DNA from: Pseudarthrobacter psychrotolerans
GTDB lineage: Bacteria; Actinomycetota; Actinomycetes; Actinomycetales; Micrococcaceae
Direction of reading: 5' to 3'
NCBI RefSeq assembly: GCF_009911795.1
Contig: NZ_CP047898.1
Coordinates: 2,170,001-2,234,000, forward strand
DNA length: 64,000 bases
Under the pieces are notes generated by a model. That model ran no database searches and was not told the origin of the DNA. It saw only the letters and a program-made list of their open reading frames with translations. The translations under genes and the position numbers were made by a program. Below, piece after piece: positions 1-9,282 of the stretch (positions within the stretch are counted from its first letter, which is position 1; the number at the start of each line of letters is the position of its first letter).

Positions 1-163
1 AGCTGAAGCCCGTCCCGGCGGGCACGCGCCGGTAGCCTCGGCCGTTCGCGTTGCTGCGGCGGAGCCTCACGGGACGGCATCCTGCCGGTTTATCGGTTCC
101 ATGAAGGAAAGCGTACTGAGTATTGACTGGAATACGGGTCCAACAACTGGTGTTATTGGTTAG

Positions 164-1159
164 GTGCCTACTCCCCCTGAAACGAACTCCTTGCCCACGA
201 CCGCTGTCACCGCTCCATCCGGTCTTAAGGCTGTGGACAAGGAGACGACGGCGGGAGTCCTGTTCGGGTTCGGCGCGTACGGGTTGTGGGGGCTGCTTCC
301 CCTGTACTTCTTCGCGCTGATGCCCGCCGGAGCGGTGGAGATCGTGGCCAACCGCGTGGTCTGGTCGCTGCTGTTCTGCGTCTTCCTGATCACCGTAACC
401 CGGTCCTGGCGCACGCTCGCCGCGGCCTTCCGCGACCGCTCGGTGTTCGGTTCGCTGGCCCTCGCGGCGGCACTCATTGCCGTGAACTGGCTGACGTACA
501 CGTACGGCGTGACCACCGGCCAGGCCGTCGAAGCCGCCCTGGGCTACTTCATCAACCCCCTGGTCTCGGTCCTCCTGGGGGTGTTTGTCCTCAAGGAGAA
601 GCTGCGCCCGCTCCAGTGGGCCGCCGTCGGAATCGGTTTTGTCGCAGTAGGCGTGCTCACGGTGAGCTACGGCAAACTGCCCTGGATCGCCCTGACGCTG
701 GCTTTCAGCTTCGGCATGTACGGGTTTGTAAAGAAACGCGTTGGCCCCAAGGTGGATGCGGTGACCAGCCTCAGCGTTGAGACCATCGTGCTGGCCCCGC
801 TCGCCGCCGTGACCATGGTGCTCCTGGGCGTTACCGGTACCGCCACCCTGGCCAGCCAGGGGCCCGGGCACTTCTGGCTCCTCGCGGCCTCAGGCGTGAT
901 CACTGCGGTGCCGCTGCTGTTCTTCGGCGCGTCGGCCCGCCGGCTGCCCATGACCACCATCGGGCTGCTGCAGTACGTCGCCCCGCTCCTGCAGTTCATC
1001 GTGGCGCTGGTGGTGTTCCAGGAAGCCATGACCGCCAGCCGTTGGATCGGCTTCGGCGTCGTGTGGCTCGCCCTGCTGCTGCTGACCGTCGACATGCTCG
1101 GCGCCACCCGCAAAAACTCGAGGAACAGGAAGCGGGCAAAGCAGAATGCAGCCTCGTAA
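164..1159 (+). CDS. rarD: RarD-like EamA-family permease
   Basis: A 331-residue integral membrane protein with about ten hydrophobic segments and the EamA/DMT arrangement. The early segment GFGAYGLWGLLPLYFF and the overall length match the RarD branch (chloramphenicol-sensitive protein RarD of E. coli). The transported substrate of this branch is unknown, so the name gives family only. Translation starts at a GTG with no Shine-Dalgarno sequence just upstream, so a leaderless or weakly translated message is possible. The C-terminus is a basic, Lys/Arg-rich tail. The last 14 bases overlap the start of the next gene, which points to co-expression with the oxidoreductase. Confidence 0.85.
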   Translation: MPTPPETNSLPTTAVTAPSGLKAVDKETTAGVLFGFGAYGLWGLLPLYFFALMPAGAVEIVANRVVWSLLFCVFLITVTRSWRTLAAAFRDRSVFGSLALAAALIAVNWLTYTYGVTTGQAVEAALGYFINPLVSVLLGVFVLKEKLRPLQWAAVGIGFVAVGVLTVSYGKLPWIALTLAFSFGMYGFVKKRVGPKVDAVTSLSVETIVLAPLAAVTMVLLGVTGTATLASQGPGHFWLLAASGVITAVPLLFFGASARRLPMTTIGLLQYVAPLLQFIVALVVFQEAMTASRWIGFGVVWLALLLLTVDMLGATRKNSRNRKRAKQNAAS

Positions 1160-2528
1160 CGTGGATCTTCTGGTGGTAGGCGGCGGCAAGGCAGGAAAGT
1201 CGCTGGCCATGGACCTGGCCGCGGCCGGTCAAAGCGTGGCCATGGTGGAACGCGGAATGATCGGCGGCACCTGTATTAACGTGGCCTGCATCCCCACCAA
1301 AACCCTCGTCAACAGCGCCCGGCTCCTCAAAACCATGCGCCGCGCGGCCGAGTTCGGCATCACCGGCGCCGAGTCCCCCGCCATCGACATTGACCTCCTC
1401 CGCCGCCGCAAGGACGACGTTGTGGGCACCATGGTGGCCGGTCAGCGGAAGTCCTTCCTTGCCTCGGGCATGGACCTGGTGATCGGGGAGGCCAAGTTCG
1501 TGGCGGACCGCACCGTGGAGGTGGCGCTCGACGGCGGCGGCACCCGCACCATCAGCGGCACCAACGTGGTCATTAACACCGGCATGGTCCCGTCCCTGCC
1601 TCCCATCGACGGGCTCGCGGGCGCCAATGTCCAGACCAGCGAAAGCATCCTCCGGCTCCAGGAACTGCCGGCCAGTATGGTGGTGTTGGGCGGCGGCTAC
1701 ATCGGCGCCGAATATGCGTCGATGCTCAATTTGATGGGCGTGCGCGTCACGGTGGTGCAACGTGGTACGCACCTGCTGGGCCGCGAAGACCCTGACGTCG
1801 CGGCCGCCGTGGCCGAGGCCTTCACCCGTGACGGCATCGAGCTCCGGCTCGGAGTGGAGGCCACCCGGGTCACCCGCGCCGCCGACGGTACAGTTCACAT
1901 GGAACTTTCCGACGGCGGCACAGTCTCAGCGGAGGACATCCTGGTGGCACTGGGCCGCGAGCCGGTCACGGCCGGGCTGGGACTGGAGAAGACCGGCGTC
2001 GAGCTCACGCCGCGCGGGTTTGTGGCAGTGGACCAGCACCTGCGCACCACGGCCTCCGGCGTCTGGGCAGCCGGCGACGTTGCCGGCTCCCCGCAGTTCA
2101 CCCACGCGTCCTGGAACGATTTCCGCATCCTCAAAGCCAACCTGGCCGGAGGATCACTGAGCACCAAGGACCGGCTGGTTCCCTACGCAGTCTTCATCAC
2201 CCCGGAGCTCGGCCGGGTGGGCCTGACCGAGACCGAGGCACGCGCGGCCGGACACAACGTCCGCGTGGCCCGCATGCCCGTTTCCGCCATTCCCCGGGCC
2301 CGCACCATCGGCGAGCTCGACGGCGTCTGGACAGCCGTCGTCGACCGTGACACCGACCTGATCCTCGGCGCAGCCCTGCTCAGCGCCGAGGCCAGCGAGG
2401 TGATCGCTGTGGTCCAGATGGTGATGCTCGGCGGCCTGCGCTACCAGCAGGTGCGCGACGCCGTGATCACCCATCCAACCATGGCCGAGGGGCTCCAACT
2501 GCTCCTCAGCGACGCCTTCCTGGAATAG
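1146..2528 (+). CDS. FAD-dependent pyridine nucleotide-disulfide oxidoreductase
   Basis: A 460-residue flavoprotein of the class I disulfide oxidoreductase family (dihydrolipoamide dehydrogenase/mercuric reductase type). Near the N-terminus is the FAD dinucleotide fold GGGKAG (residues 12-17), then the redox motif GGTCINVACIPTK with both cysteines present (Cys43, Cys48). A second nucleotide fold (GGGYIGAEYA) follows near residue 183, the FAD-binding AAGDV segment is present, and the C-terminal HPTMAE motif supplies the usual His/Glu pair. It lacks an N-terminal heavy-metal domain, and no lipoyl-enzyme gene lies nearby. The substrate is therefore unassigned; a mercuric-reductase-like or general disulfide reductase is possible. 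It overlaps the upstream permease gene by 14 bp. Confidence 0.85.
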   Translation: MQPRNVDLLVVGGGKAGKSLAMDLAAAGQSVAMVERGMIGGTCINVACIPTKTLVNSARLLKTMRRAAEFGITGAESPAIDIDLLRRRKDDVVGTMVAGQRKSFLASGMDLVIGEAKFVADRTVEVALDGGGTRTISGTNVVINTGMVPSLPPIDGLAGANVQTSESILRLQELPASMVVLGGGYIGAEYASMLNLMGVRVTVVQRGTHLLGREDPDVAAAVAEAFTRDGIELRLGVEATRVTRAADGTVHMELSDGGTVSAEDILVALGREPVTAGLGLEKTGVELTPRGFVAVDQHLRTTASGVWAAGDVAGSPQFTHASWNDFRILKANLAGGSLSTKDRLVPYAVFITPELGRVGLTETEARAAGHNVRVARMPVSAIPRARTIGELDGVWTAVVDRDTDLILGAALLSAEASEVIAVVQMVMLGGLRYQQVRDAVITHPTMAEGLQLLLSDAFLE

Positions 2529-2554
2529 CGCGAGGTAAATGGGCGACCCGACGG

Positions 2555-4270
2555 TCAGCCGCCCAGCGCACGCCTCATCGCGTCGTACGCGGGCGTCGGA
2601 TGCCCGTCGTCGAACAGGAAGTCGTGGCCCTGCTTCACGCTGCCGTGGTTGTCGGTCAACCAGTCGTAGCGGTCGTCCACACCCCACGTCGTGTAGGAGA
2701 CGCAGGCACGCGAACGCAGACAGGTGGCCAGCACCGTGGCGTACTGCTCCGCCTGTGCGTCCGTCCCCTGACCGTCTGTGACGTCGTTCTCCGAGATGCG
2801 CACACGGAGGCCGGCCGCCTCGAAGGTGGCGAGCGTCCTGGACAGCTCTCCCGACGAAATGGCGTCGGTCTCGAGGTCGTAGACGTGCGCCTGAAGCCCA
2901 ACGCCGTAGATGTGGCCGCCCTGGGCGTTGGTGTCGAGTGCCAGCTTGAGCAGCGCGTCCTGGCGGTGCCCCGGCACGTCGGCCCCGTTCTCGTTGATGA
3001 ACTGCTTGACGTCCGGATCGGCATCATGGACGACCTGGGAGACGACCGCGGGGTAGTTGGGCCCGAGGACGCGATACCAGATGTTCTGCTGGAAGCTGGT
3101 CCCCTGGTCGACGTCGAACGGCTCGTTGACGACGTCGAGCGAGTCGAGCCGTCCCTTGAAGTGCGTCACCACGGTGGTGACGTAGTCGCGCAGGGCTGTG
3201 GCGCTGGACCGGCGCTCCGCGTCCGTGCCGCTGGGCAACTCCTGCATCCAGCGCGGCATCGCCTCAGTGAAGGCGATGGTGTGGCCGTGCACGATCATGC
3301 CCTTGCTCTCCGCGATGGCGATGATCGCGTCCGCTTCCTCGAAGGTGTAGACGCCCTGCTGCGGGGAGAGGAACTGCGGCTTCATCGCGTTCTCCGGCGT
3401 GAGGGCGCCGAAGTTGCCGACGAACTCCCGCGCGTAGTCCGCGTCGCCGGTCAGCGGGCCGAGCGCCACGGCCGCGCCGATCCGGAAGTCCGGCCGGGTT
3501 CTGGCGGCCAGAGCCTGCAGGCCGTCGGCCGACGGCTGGACGTCGGCCGCCGCGGCCCCCGACGTCCGCAAGCCGGCGCTCTCCGGCGCAGCCGCCTTGA
3601 GGGAGGTGACGTCGAAGGCCCCGGAATCGCTCGACAATCCGAGCCACAGGTTCCCGGACGAGAACACCTTTCCGAGGGGCAGTGTGGAGAGCGTGTCCGC
3701 GCCGCTGGCGATCCTCAGCGTGTCGCCGGACCGGTGCACCGTGAGCGGCGCTCCCGGGTCGCTCACCCTCACGTGCTCGTCGTGCACTGGGACCGGCTGC
3801 GTCATGTCGCTCCGCTGCGTGCCGTCGAAGACGGCAATCTTCAGGTCGTCGCCCTGGAGGGTGAGCCGCAGGCCCGCCGGCTCGACGCGGAACTCGTCGG
3901 CGATCACCGGGGGCCGGTCGTACAGAGCCCATGACGCGTCCGCGGTCACGTCGGCGAACGTCGCGCTGAGTGTGAAATCCCCGCCGACCACGAGGTGTGT
4001 GCCGGCCAGGTTGAGCGGCGGGTTCGGCTGGCCTCCCCCGCCATCCTGCTGGACGATGCGCCTGGCGGTGGCGGTGATCTGCAGGCCGTCGCCGCCGGCC
4101 GTCACGCCCGGGACGTCCTTCCAGTTCTCATGCAGCAGGTCAACCGTGACATCGGGCTCCGGTGTCGGCTCGGGTGAGGAGCAGCCGCCGAGGACGACAA
4201 GAAGGCCGGACGCCAGCACCACCATCAGTGTGTGCGTGCGCCCAACCATCCTGCGTCCTCTTCTGCCCAT
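2555..4270 (-). CDS. GH10-family (xylanase-like) lipoprotein of the exopolysaccharide operon
   Basis: A 571-residue secreted lipoprotein. Residues 1-30 form a lipoprotein signal ending VVLGGC. Residues about 40-225 form a beta-rich region of unknown class. Residues about 255-571 form a glycoside hydrolase family 10 barrel. The acid/base Glu383 lies in DVVNEPF and the nucleophile Glu494 in RISENDV. The QAH motif and the TTWGVDD motif of GH10 are also present. The usual HTLVWHSQ segment reads HTIAFTEA, so an aromatic residue and neighbours in the active site differ from typical xylanases. It is the last gene of the operon, after two deacetylases and a glycosyltransferase. I infer that it cleaves or edits the operon's own polymer rather than plant xylan. 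A second in-frame ATG at 4249 gives a shorter, equally good signal peptide. Confidence 0.8.
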   Translation of the reverse strand: MGRRGRRMVGRTHTLMVVLASGLLVVLGGCSSPEPTPEPDVTVDLLHENWKDVPGVTAGGDGLQITATARRIVQQDGGGGQPNPPLNLAGTHLVVGGDFTLSATFADVTADASWALYDRPPVIADEFRVEPAGLRLTLQGDDLKIAVFDGTQRSDMTQPVPVHDEHVRVSDPGAPLTVHRSGDTLRIASGADTLSTLPLGKVFSSGNLWLGLSSDSGAFDVTSLKAAAPESAGLRTSGAAAADVQPSADGLQALAARTRPDFRIGAAVALGPLTGDADYAREFVGNFGALTPENAMKPQFLSPQQGVYTFEEADAIIAIAESKGMIVHGHTIAFTEAMPRWMQELPSGTDAERRSSATALRDYVTTVVTHFKGRLDSLDVVNEPFDVDQGTSFQQNIWYRVLGPNYPAVVSQVVHDADPDVKQFINENGADVPGHRQDALLKLALDTNAQGGHIYGVGLQAHVYDLETDAISSGELSRTLATFEAAGLRVRISENDVTDGQGTDAQAEQYATVLATCLRSRACVSYTTWGVDDRYDWLTDNHGSVKQGHDFLFDDGHPTPAYDAMRRALGG

Positions 4271-4282
4271 CCTGCGTCCTCT
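4246..4282 (-). repeat. 21-bp tandem duplication creating two starts for the GH10 gene
   Basis: The 16-bp sequence CCATCCTGCGTCCTCT (plus strand) occurs at 4246-4261 and again at 4267-4282, a 21-bp period. Read on the minus strand, each copy gives a GAGG ribosome-binding site seven bases before an ATG. The GH10 gene therefore has two in-frame starts (4270 and 4249) with the same initiation signal. Because 21 is a multiple of three, the duplication keeps the frame. Confidence 0.75.
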
Positions 4283-4291
4283 GCCTCGTCG

Positions 4292-6079
4292 TTAGGGCTT
4301 GGTCCAGCGGACGTCGTCGAAGTACGCCTGCACTCCCGAGTTGCCCTGCACGATGACCTGCAGGCTCGCCTTGGCGACAGCAGTGGTGCTGGGCGAGTAT
4401 GTCAGGTCGACGTTGGTCACGCCGGCGACCGTTACTCCGAGCTTGTACTGCCCGGAGATCCACTGCCCGGCGGCGTTGTACTCGTCGATGTAGAAGCCCA
4501 CCTCACCGCTGGTTCGCGCCGCGACGTTGAGGTACCCGGCGAGCTTGTAGGTACCCGGCGTCACCGCGACCTGCGGGGAGAACAGGTGCTTGTTCGCCGT
4601 GGTCGCCGTCAGCTTGACCGAGTTCACCGGGTTGGCCGGGCTCCCGTGGTTCGCGGCGTCGGCCACAATGGTAGCAGCCGAGTCGGTCGTCCAGCCCGAG
4701 CTGATGCCGGCATCGAACGTGCCGTTGGCGACGAGGTTGGACGCCGGCGGCGGGGTCGCCTCAGCGCCGAGCGCCAGCATCTGCACGTTGTCCACGTAGG
4801 CGGTGATGCCGGTGCCGGCTGCCCAGATCTGCAGGCTCGCCGAGGCCACATTGGTCGAGCTCGGCGTGTAGGTGAAGTTCATCGATTCCACCCACCGCGA
4901 GTTCTCCCGCTTGCGGAACTGCCCGGAGATCCAGGCTCCGGCCGCGTTGTACTCGTCAACGTAGAACCCGACCTCACCGGTGGTGATCGCAGCCACGTTG
5001 AGGAAGGCCTTGAACACGTAGTTCGTCGTCGGCGTCACGGGAACCGTCGGTGAGAACAGGTGACCCGTAGTGGCGCCCGAGACCAGCTTGACCGACTTGG
5101 CGAAGTCGGGGTAGCTGCCGTTGTTCGCGGCGTCCGCCGTGATCGTCGCCGGGGCGTCGGTCCGCCAGCCGTCCCCGAGGCCGTTGTTGAACGTGGGGTT
5201 CGGCATCATGTTCGGCGACCCCGTCACGAGGCCCTTGCTGACGTTGACGTTCTTGACCTGGCCGGCCGTGACCTTGGTCTGCACGTAGGCGGCTAGCTGG
5301 TCCAGCTCGGCGGTACCGTACTGGTAGTCGTCCGGGACCCGACTCGGCGTCGGCCGGATGTCGTGGAACGTAAAGATGACCCACTGCTTGTTCGCGATCG
5401 CCGCGTCGACTTGGGCCTTCAGGTTGGCCACCGGGGTGGTGACCTCCTGGACGGGGACGTCGCGGAGCAGGTAGTCACCGAGCGGCCAGGGGTTGTTGCC
5501 GGTGTCGGCGAAGCCGCGCATCGAGCTGTAATACTTGGCCACCCGGGCCACCGCCGACATGTCGTAGTCCCCGTACGGCGGGGCAAACGCTGTCGGGTTG
5601 AAGCCGTTGGCTACCAGCGCGGCCTTGCTGTTGGCCAGCTCGGCGTCGACCTGCGCGGCCGTCAGCTTGGTGGCCTGGCAGTCGTTGCCGACACTTACGA
5701 GGCACTGATGGTCGACGGTGTGCGACCCGATTTCCCAGCCGTAGGTGTTCTGCAGCTGCGTGATCTGGGCCCACGTCAGGTAGGGCACATCAGTGTTGGC
5801 CCGGCAGGTGTTGGGCACGGTGGTCATGCCGACGCAGTTCGTGATCACGTAATTGGTGCCGGTCAGCCCGTATTTCTGCAGTGTGGGCGCCGCCTGCGTG
5901 AGCGCGCTGGCCTGGCCGTCGTCGAAGGTGAAGGACACCAGCGCCGCTGGGGCGGGGTTGTCCACGGCGGCGTTCGCCGCCGTCGGTGTCAGGACTGCTG
6001 CGGTCAACGCCAGCACCGCCCCCGCCACCGCGGCGAGCTTGGCGCGCCCCCGCGCCAGGCTGGATCTGGTTCTGGTCAT
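4292..6079 (-). CDS. Secreted polysaccharide deacetylase with two carbohydrate-binding modules
   Basis: A 595-residue exported protein. The signal peptide (about residues 1-38) ends in ANAA. A NodB-type deacetylase domain follows: TFDDG (Asp53/Asp54), the metal-binding SHTVDH near residue 120, FAPPYG, and TFHDIRP. The C-terminal half is two related beta-sandwich modules of about 140 residues, each with GEVGFYxDEYNAAG and each resembling CBM4/9-type carbohydrate-binding domains. The family (carbohydrate esterase 4) removes N- or O-acetyl groups from polysaccharides. Genes upstream encode a second deacetylase and a glycan synthase, so the likely substrate is the operon's own polymer, with the modules holding the enzyme on it. 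Chitin or peptidoglycan are alternatives. Confidence 0.85.
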   Translation of the reverse strand: MTRTRSSLARGRAKLAAVAGAVLALTAAVLTPTAANAAVDNPAPAALVSFTFDDGQASALTQAAPTLQKYGLTGTNYVITNCVGMTTVPNTCRANTDVPYLTWAQITQLQNTYGWEIGSHTVDHQCLVSVGNDCQATKLTAAQVDAELANSKAALVANGFNPTAFAPPYGDYDMSAVARVAKYYSSMRGFADTGNNPWPLGDYLLRDVPVQEVTTPVANLKAQVDAAIANKQWVIFTFHDIRPTPSRVPDDYQYGTAELDQLAAYVQTKVTAGQVKNVNVSKGLVTGSPNMMPNPTFNNGLGDGWRTDAPATITADAANNGSYPDFAKSVKLVSGATTGHLFSPTVPVTPTTNYVFKAFLNVAAITTGEVGFYVDEYNAAGAWISGQFRKRENSRWVESMNFTYTPSSTNVASASLQIWAAGTGITAYVDNVQMLALGAEATPPPASNLVANGTFDAGISSGWTTDSAATIVADAANHGSPANPVNSVKLTATTANKHLFSPQVAVTPGTYKLAGYLNVAARTSGEVGFYIDEYNAAGQWISGQYKLGVTVAGVTNVDLTYSPSTTAVAKASLQVIVQGNSGVQAYFDDVRWTKP

Positions 6080-6137
6080 GAGTTTCTCCGTTCATTTCGG
6101 GTGGCCGACGGCGCCGGGTGACACAGCCGAATTGTGG

Positions 6138-7952
6138 TCACCGGCCCTGCAACTGCTTGAACGCCTGCGCGACCGGCTGGACTTTGATGCCGCTTTGGTC
6201 GATGAGCTGCAACTGGGCGGCGAGGACGTCGCTGGTGACCGTGCTCCGGTCCGCCGCGACTGTGTTTTCCTGGGTGCCGGTCGACTTAGGGGTCGAGATC
6301 TGGTGGTAGACAAGGATGAGCCAGCCGTTCACTCGGGACGTCTCGGCGAGCGCTTCGGCCAGGTCGTGCGGCGTGGTCTCGTCGGTCACGTAGAAGACCT
6401 TCAGATCGTGCGGGTCGAGGTTCTGCCGGGTGTTGATGCCATCATCCGTCCCGCGCACGATGTCGAAGTATTTGCTCGCATACCAGTCGACCTGGGGGTC
6501 GGACCGGCCGTACGGCGTGGCCAGGTCGTTGGTGGCTATGCCGGCTGCCGCCAGCGCCTCCTTACTCTTCCGCAACTCCTCGTCCAACCGGTCGGTGCCG
6601 ATCGAGGTGAGATCGACGTGATCGTAGCTGTGTGCGGCGATCTCATGTCCGGCCTCGTGCATCTGCTGCACCTCGGCGGCCGTCATGAAGTTCGGCGTCT
6701 CGATGGAGCTGGGATTGAAGTACTGCGTGGACCGGAAGCCGTGCTTGTTCAGCAGAGGCAGGGCGCGGTCGTGCACCGACTGCCAGCCGTCGTCGAACGT
6801 GATCGAGACCATGGGCTGGTCCCAGCGGAGGGGTCCTGGCTTGGTGACCTCGGTCAGCGAACAGTCGCGGACGCTGGTGGTGCCGTCCCCGTGCGATACC
6901 AGGGTGACCATCGCCGTCTTCGCCCGGTCGGGAACCTGGAACGCCTCCGTGATCGTGGTCCACTCTCCCGCCGGCAGGACCGTCTCCAGGTTGTGGAACT
7001 CGCGCCCACCGTCCGCGAGCTCGAACTCCGCCACCACGTCCACCTCGCGCTCGGACTGGTAGGTCGCGCGGAACTCGAAGTACCGGTCTGCGGTCACCGG
7101 GACCGGCGGGTACTGCCACTTCGCCTCGCCGTTCTGGTAATTCGCGATGCGGGTCCAGAGAAAGCTGCCGGCCTTATCCTCGCCGCGCCCGGACTCCACG
7201 GCCGACGCCCCGGAGGCGTACGGGGACCATGAGCCGGGTGCGCCCGGCTGGGCACCGGCGGGCCCGAGCGCGGGCCCGAGGTTGGGGGCGAGGTTGGGGG
7301 CCGTCCTCGCCACGGGCGGCAGCCGGACGTCGTCGGCCGCCTCGAGGTACGCGCCCTCGACCCGGAGGGTGCCCTGCGATACGAGCCGGAAGACGTACTC
7401 CACCGCGGTCGTCGTGTTGCCGCTGTCGAACGCGTCACTCACCGTGAACGGGAAATTGCCCGGACGCTCGAGAGGGTTCCTTAGCTGCTCCAGAGTCGTG
7501 CTGCCGTCGGCGTGGTGCTTGCGGGCGAGCAGCAAGAAGTCCGCGTCGCTGGTGGCGAACGCCTTGAACAGGTAGGACTTGCCGGGCTGGACATCCACCC
7601 GTGGGCTCGTCAGCGTGACATCGCCCGAGGCGTACCCGGTGATGTCCAGCTCCAACGCGTGGTCGCTCACCTGCCCGCCGACCAGCTCCAGGGATGTCCG
7701 GGAATCCCCGCTGTGGCTGACGTTCCAGCCGCCCACAGGGCCAGCGGACGCTGACGGGCCGGACGACGCCGGAGCGCCCGCCGCAGTCAAATCGAGAGCG
7801 GGAAGCAGGTTCGCGCCCGGCCGCGCCCTAGCGATGCTGCTCGTCCCCCCGGTGTACAGCAGCCACCCGGTGGTGACCATGACGACCACCACCAAGAAGA
7901 CCACGAGCGGATTCAGCAGCACACGGCGAACCCACCGGCGCCTAAGCGGCAC
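6138..7952 (-). CDS. Membrane-anchored polysaccharide deacetylase
   Basis: A 604-residue protein with an Arg-rich N-terminus and one membrane segment (about residues 14-32) that should anchor it outside the cell. Residues about 45-370 form two beta-rich modules distantly like the carbohydrate-binding modules of the next protein. The C-terminal third is a NodB domain with TFDDGWQS near residue 385, AHSYDH, TPYGRSD and VYHQIS. The metal-binding Asp and His residues are present. The start overlaps the end of the glycosyltransferase gene by 11 bp, which implies translational coupling. Placed next to the synthase, it is the best candidate for acting on nascent polymer at the membrane surface, a role analogous to PgaB/IcaB in poly-N-acetylglucosamine systems. 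That analogy is inference. Confidence 0.82.
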   Translation of the reverse strand: MPLRRRWVRRVLLNPLVVFLVVVVMVTTGWLLYTGGTSSIARARPGANLLPALDLTAAGAPASSGPSASAGPVGGWNVSHSGDSRTSLELVGGQVSDHALELDITGYASGDVTLTSPRVDVQPGKSYLFKAFATSDADFLLLARKHHADGSTTLEQLRNPLERPGNFPFTVSDAFDSGNTTTAVEYVFRLVSQGTLRVEGAYLEAADDVRLPPVARTAPNLAPNLGPALGPAGAQPGAPGSWSPYASGASAVESGRGEDKAGSFLWTRIANYQNGEAKWQYPPVPVTADRYFEFRATYQSEREVDVVAEFELADGGREFHNLETVLPAGEWTTITEAFQVPDRAKTAMVTLVSHGDGTTSVRDCSLTEVTKPGPLRWDQPMVSITFDDGWQSVHDRALPLLNKHGFRSTQYFNPSSIETPNFMTAAEVQQMHEAGHEIAAHSYDHVDLTSIGTDRLDEELRKSKEALAAAGIATNDLATPYGRSDPQVDWYASKYFDIVRGTDDGINTRQNLDPHDLKVFYVTDETTPHDLAEALAETSRVNGWLILVYHQISTPKSTGTQENTVAADRSTVTSDVLAAQLQLIDQSGIKVQPVAQAFKQLQGR

Positions 7953-9282
7953 GAGCTTCCACCGCCACGCTGGCGGCCCGCTGCGGCGACTTCCAGGTGT
8001 TGATCTCGGGACGCCAGATCAGGCCGCGCGAGCGCGCGATGCAGCGAAACGACGCCGTCAGCTGCACCAGGTCCATGATGTAGAACAGGAAGTACGCCGT
8101 CGGCGCGTAGATGCACAGCCGAGCGCGTTCACGCGCGGTCAGGTTCTCATCCATCAAGACGGTCAGCAGTGTGTAGGCGGTGACGGTCGCGTACGCGCCG
8201 AGTATCAGGGCGGGTGTCTCAGTGACCAGAGACCAGTAGACCGCATACGTCCAGGCCAGGGGCGAGACGAGCAGCGTGAACTCGCTGAGCAGCGCCATCG
8301 GCATCCGGTAATAAGTCAACGTGCCGGTGTACCGGTGGCTCGGGTTGAGCGTCATGCCGCGGTACTTGATGAGGTTTTGGATGCTTCCGTACTTCCAGCG
8401 GTAGCGCTGCTTCGCCAAGGCGCGGAGGGTGAGCACTCCCTCGGTCTTCGCGACCACGTCAGCGCCATAGATCATGCGGAAGCGCCGGTTGCCCAGGCTG
8501 GTGATCTTCGCGCTCAGGCCGATGTCCTCGGTCAGGGTGTCCGTGTCGTAGAAGTTGACTTTGCGCAGCACGCGCATCCGATAGGTGGAGGCTACTCCGC
8601 CCACCACGAACTCGCAGTTCAGCAGCGAGTAGAGCTTTTTCGAGCGGTAGCCGATCATGTGTTCGAACCGCTGCAGGATGCCGAGCACTGTCGTCTCCTC
8701 CAGGATCTGCACGTTGGCGGCGACACCGGCCACGTACGGGTCGTCGAAGTAGGTCAGCGCGTTCGTGATGGCGTCCGGCTCGATGATCGAGTCGGCGTCG
8801 AGCGTCATCGCGAACTGGCCGCGCGCGTGCCGGCGAAGCGCCGAGTTGAGCGCTGCGCCCTTGCCGACGTTCTTGTGCATCCGCACGATGCGCAGGTCCA
8901 TCTCGGGGTGACGCACCTGGTAGTCGCGGACCAGCCGACCGGTGAGATCGTTGGACGCGTCGTCCGCCACGAGGACCTCGAAGGAGCGGTAGGTGCTGCG
9001 CTGGAGGGAGTCGAGCGTCCGGACGATCACCGCCTCCTCGTTATGGGCGGCGATGGCTATGGAGACCAGCCCGGGCACCTCGGGGAGGGCACGGCGGGTC
9101 CAGGTGGCTGTCGCCGCGCACTCCGCCTCGTAGTCGACGGGGAGCCGGATGCCCCTCCTGACCTTCCGCCGCTGCTGCCAGACGTCATAGAGGTTGGCGC
9201 CCACCAGGTACAGGCCGAAGTGCACGACGTAGAGGATGCTCACGCCGGCGAACAGCCAGAAGACTACGAGCGGGATGTCCAT
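7942..9282 (-). CDS. Processive family 2 glycosyltransferase (polysaccharide synthase)
   Basis: A 446-residue membrane enzyme. An N-terminal membrane segment is followed by a GT2 domain with VADDASND, the metal-binding TLDADS (about residue 161), TEDIGL, and the processive-synthase motif QRYRW (about residues 291-295), then several membrane segments. This is the layout of PgaC/IcaA, hyaluronan synthase and NodC, which build beta-linked polymers and export them through their own membrane pore. I chose the ATG at 9282 because GGAGG lies eight bases upstream; a longer frame from 9378 adds a Pro/Arg-rich stretch lacking family features. The two deacetylase genes downstream suggest an N-acetylated hexosamine polymer, but sugar specificity cannot be read from sequence. 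Confidence 0.88.
   Translation of the reverse strand: MDIPLVVFWLFAGVSILYVVHFGLYLVGANLYDVWQQRRKVRRGIRLPVDYEAECAATATWTRRALPEVPGLVSIAIAAHNEEAVIVRTLDSLQRSTYRSFEVLVADDASNDLTGRLVRDYQVRHPEMDLRIVRMHKNVGKGAALNSALRRHARGQFAMTLDADSIIEPDAITNALTYFDDPYVAGVAANVQILEETTVLGILQRFEHMIGYRSKKLYSLLNCEFVVGGVASTYRMRVLRKVNFYDTDTLTEDIGLSAKITSLGNRRFRMIYGADVVAKTEGVLTLRALAKQRYRWKYGSIQNLIKYRGMTLNPSHRYTGTLTYYRMPMALLSEFTLLVSPLAWTYAVYWSLVTETPALILGAYATVTAYTLLTVLMDENLTARERARLCIYAPTAYFLFYIMDLVQLTASFRCIARSRGLIWRPEINTWKSPQRAASVAVEARAA

Noticed and set aside
120..160. TTGACT as a -35 element for rarD
   Set aside because: The nearest -10-like hexamer is about 22 bp away, too far for a standard promoter.
2..163. Open frame running from the window edge to a TAG at 161-163, possible tail of an upstream gene
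   Set aside because: No recognisable residues and too short to judge; the composition after base 90 looks non-coding.
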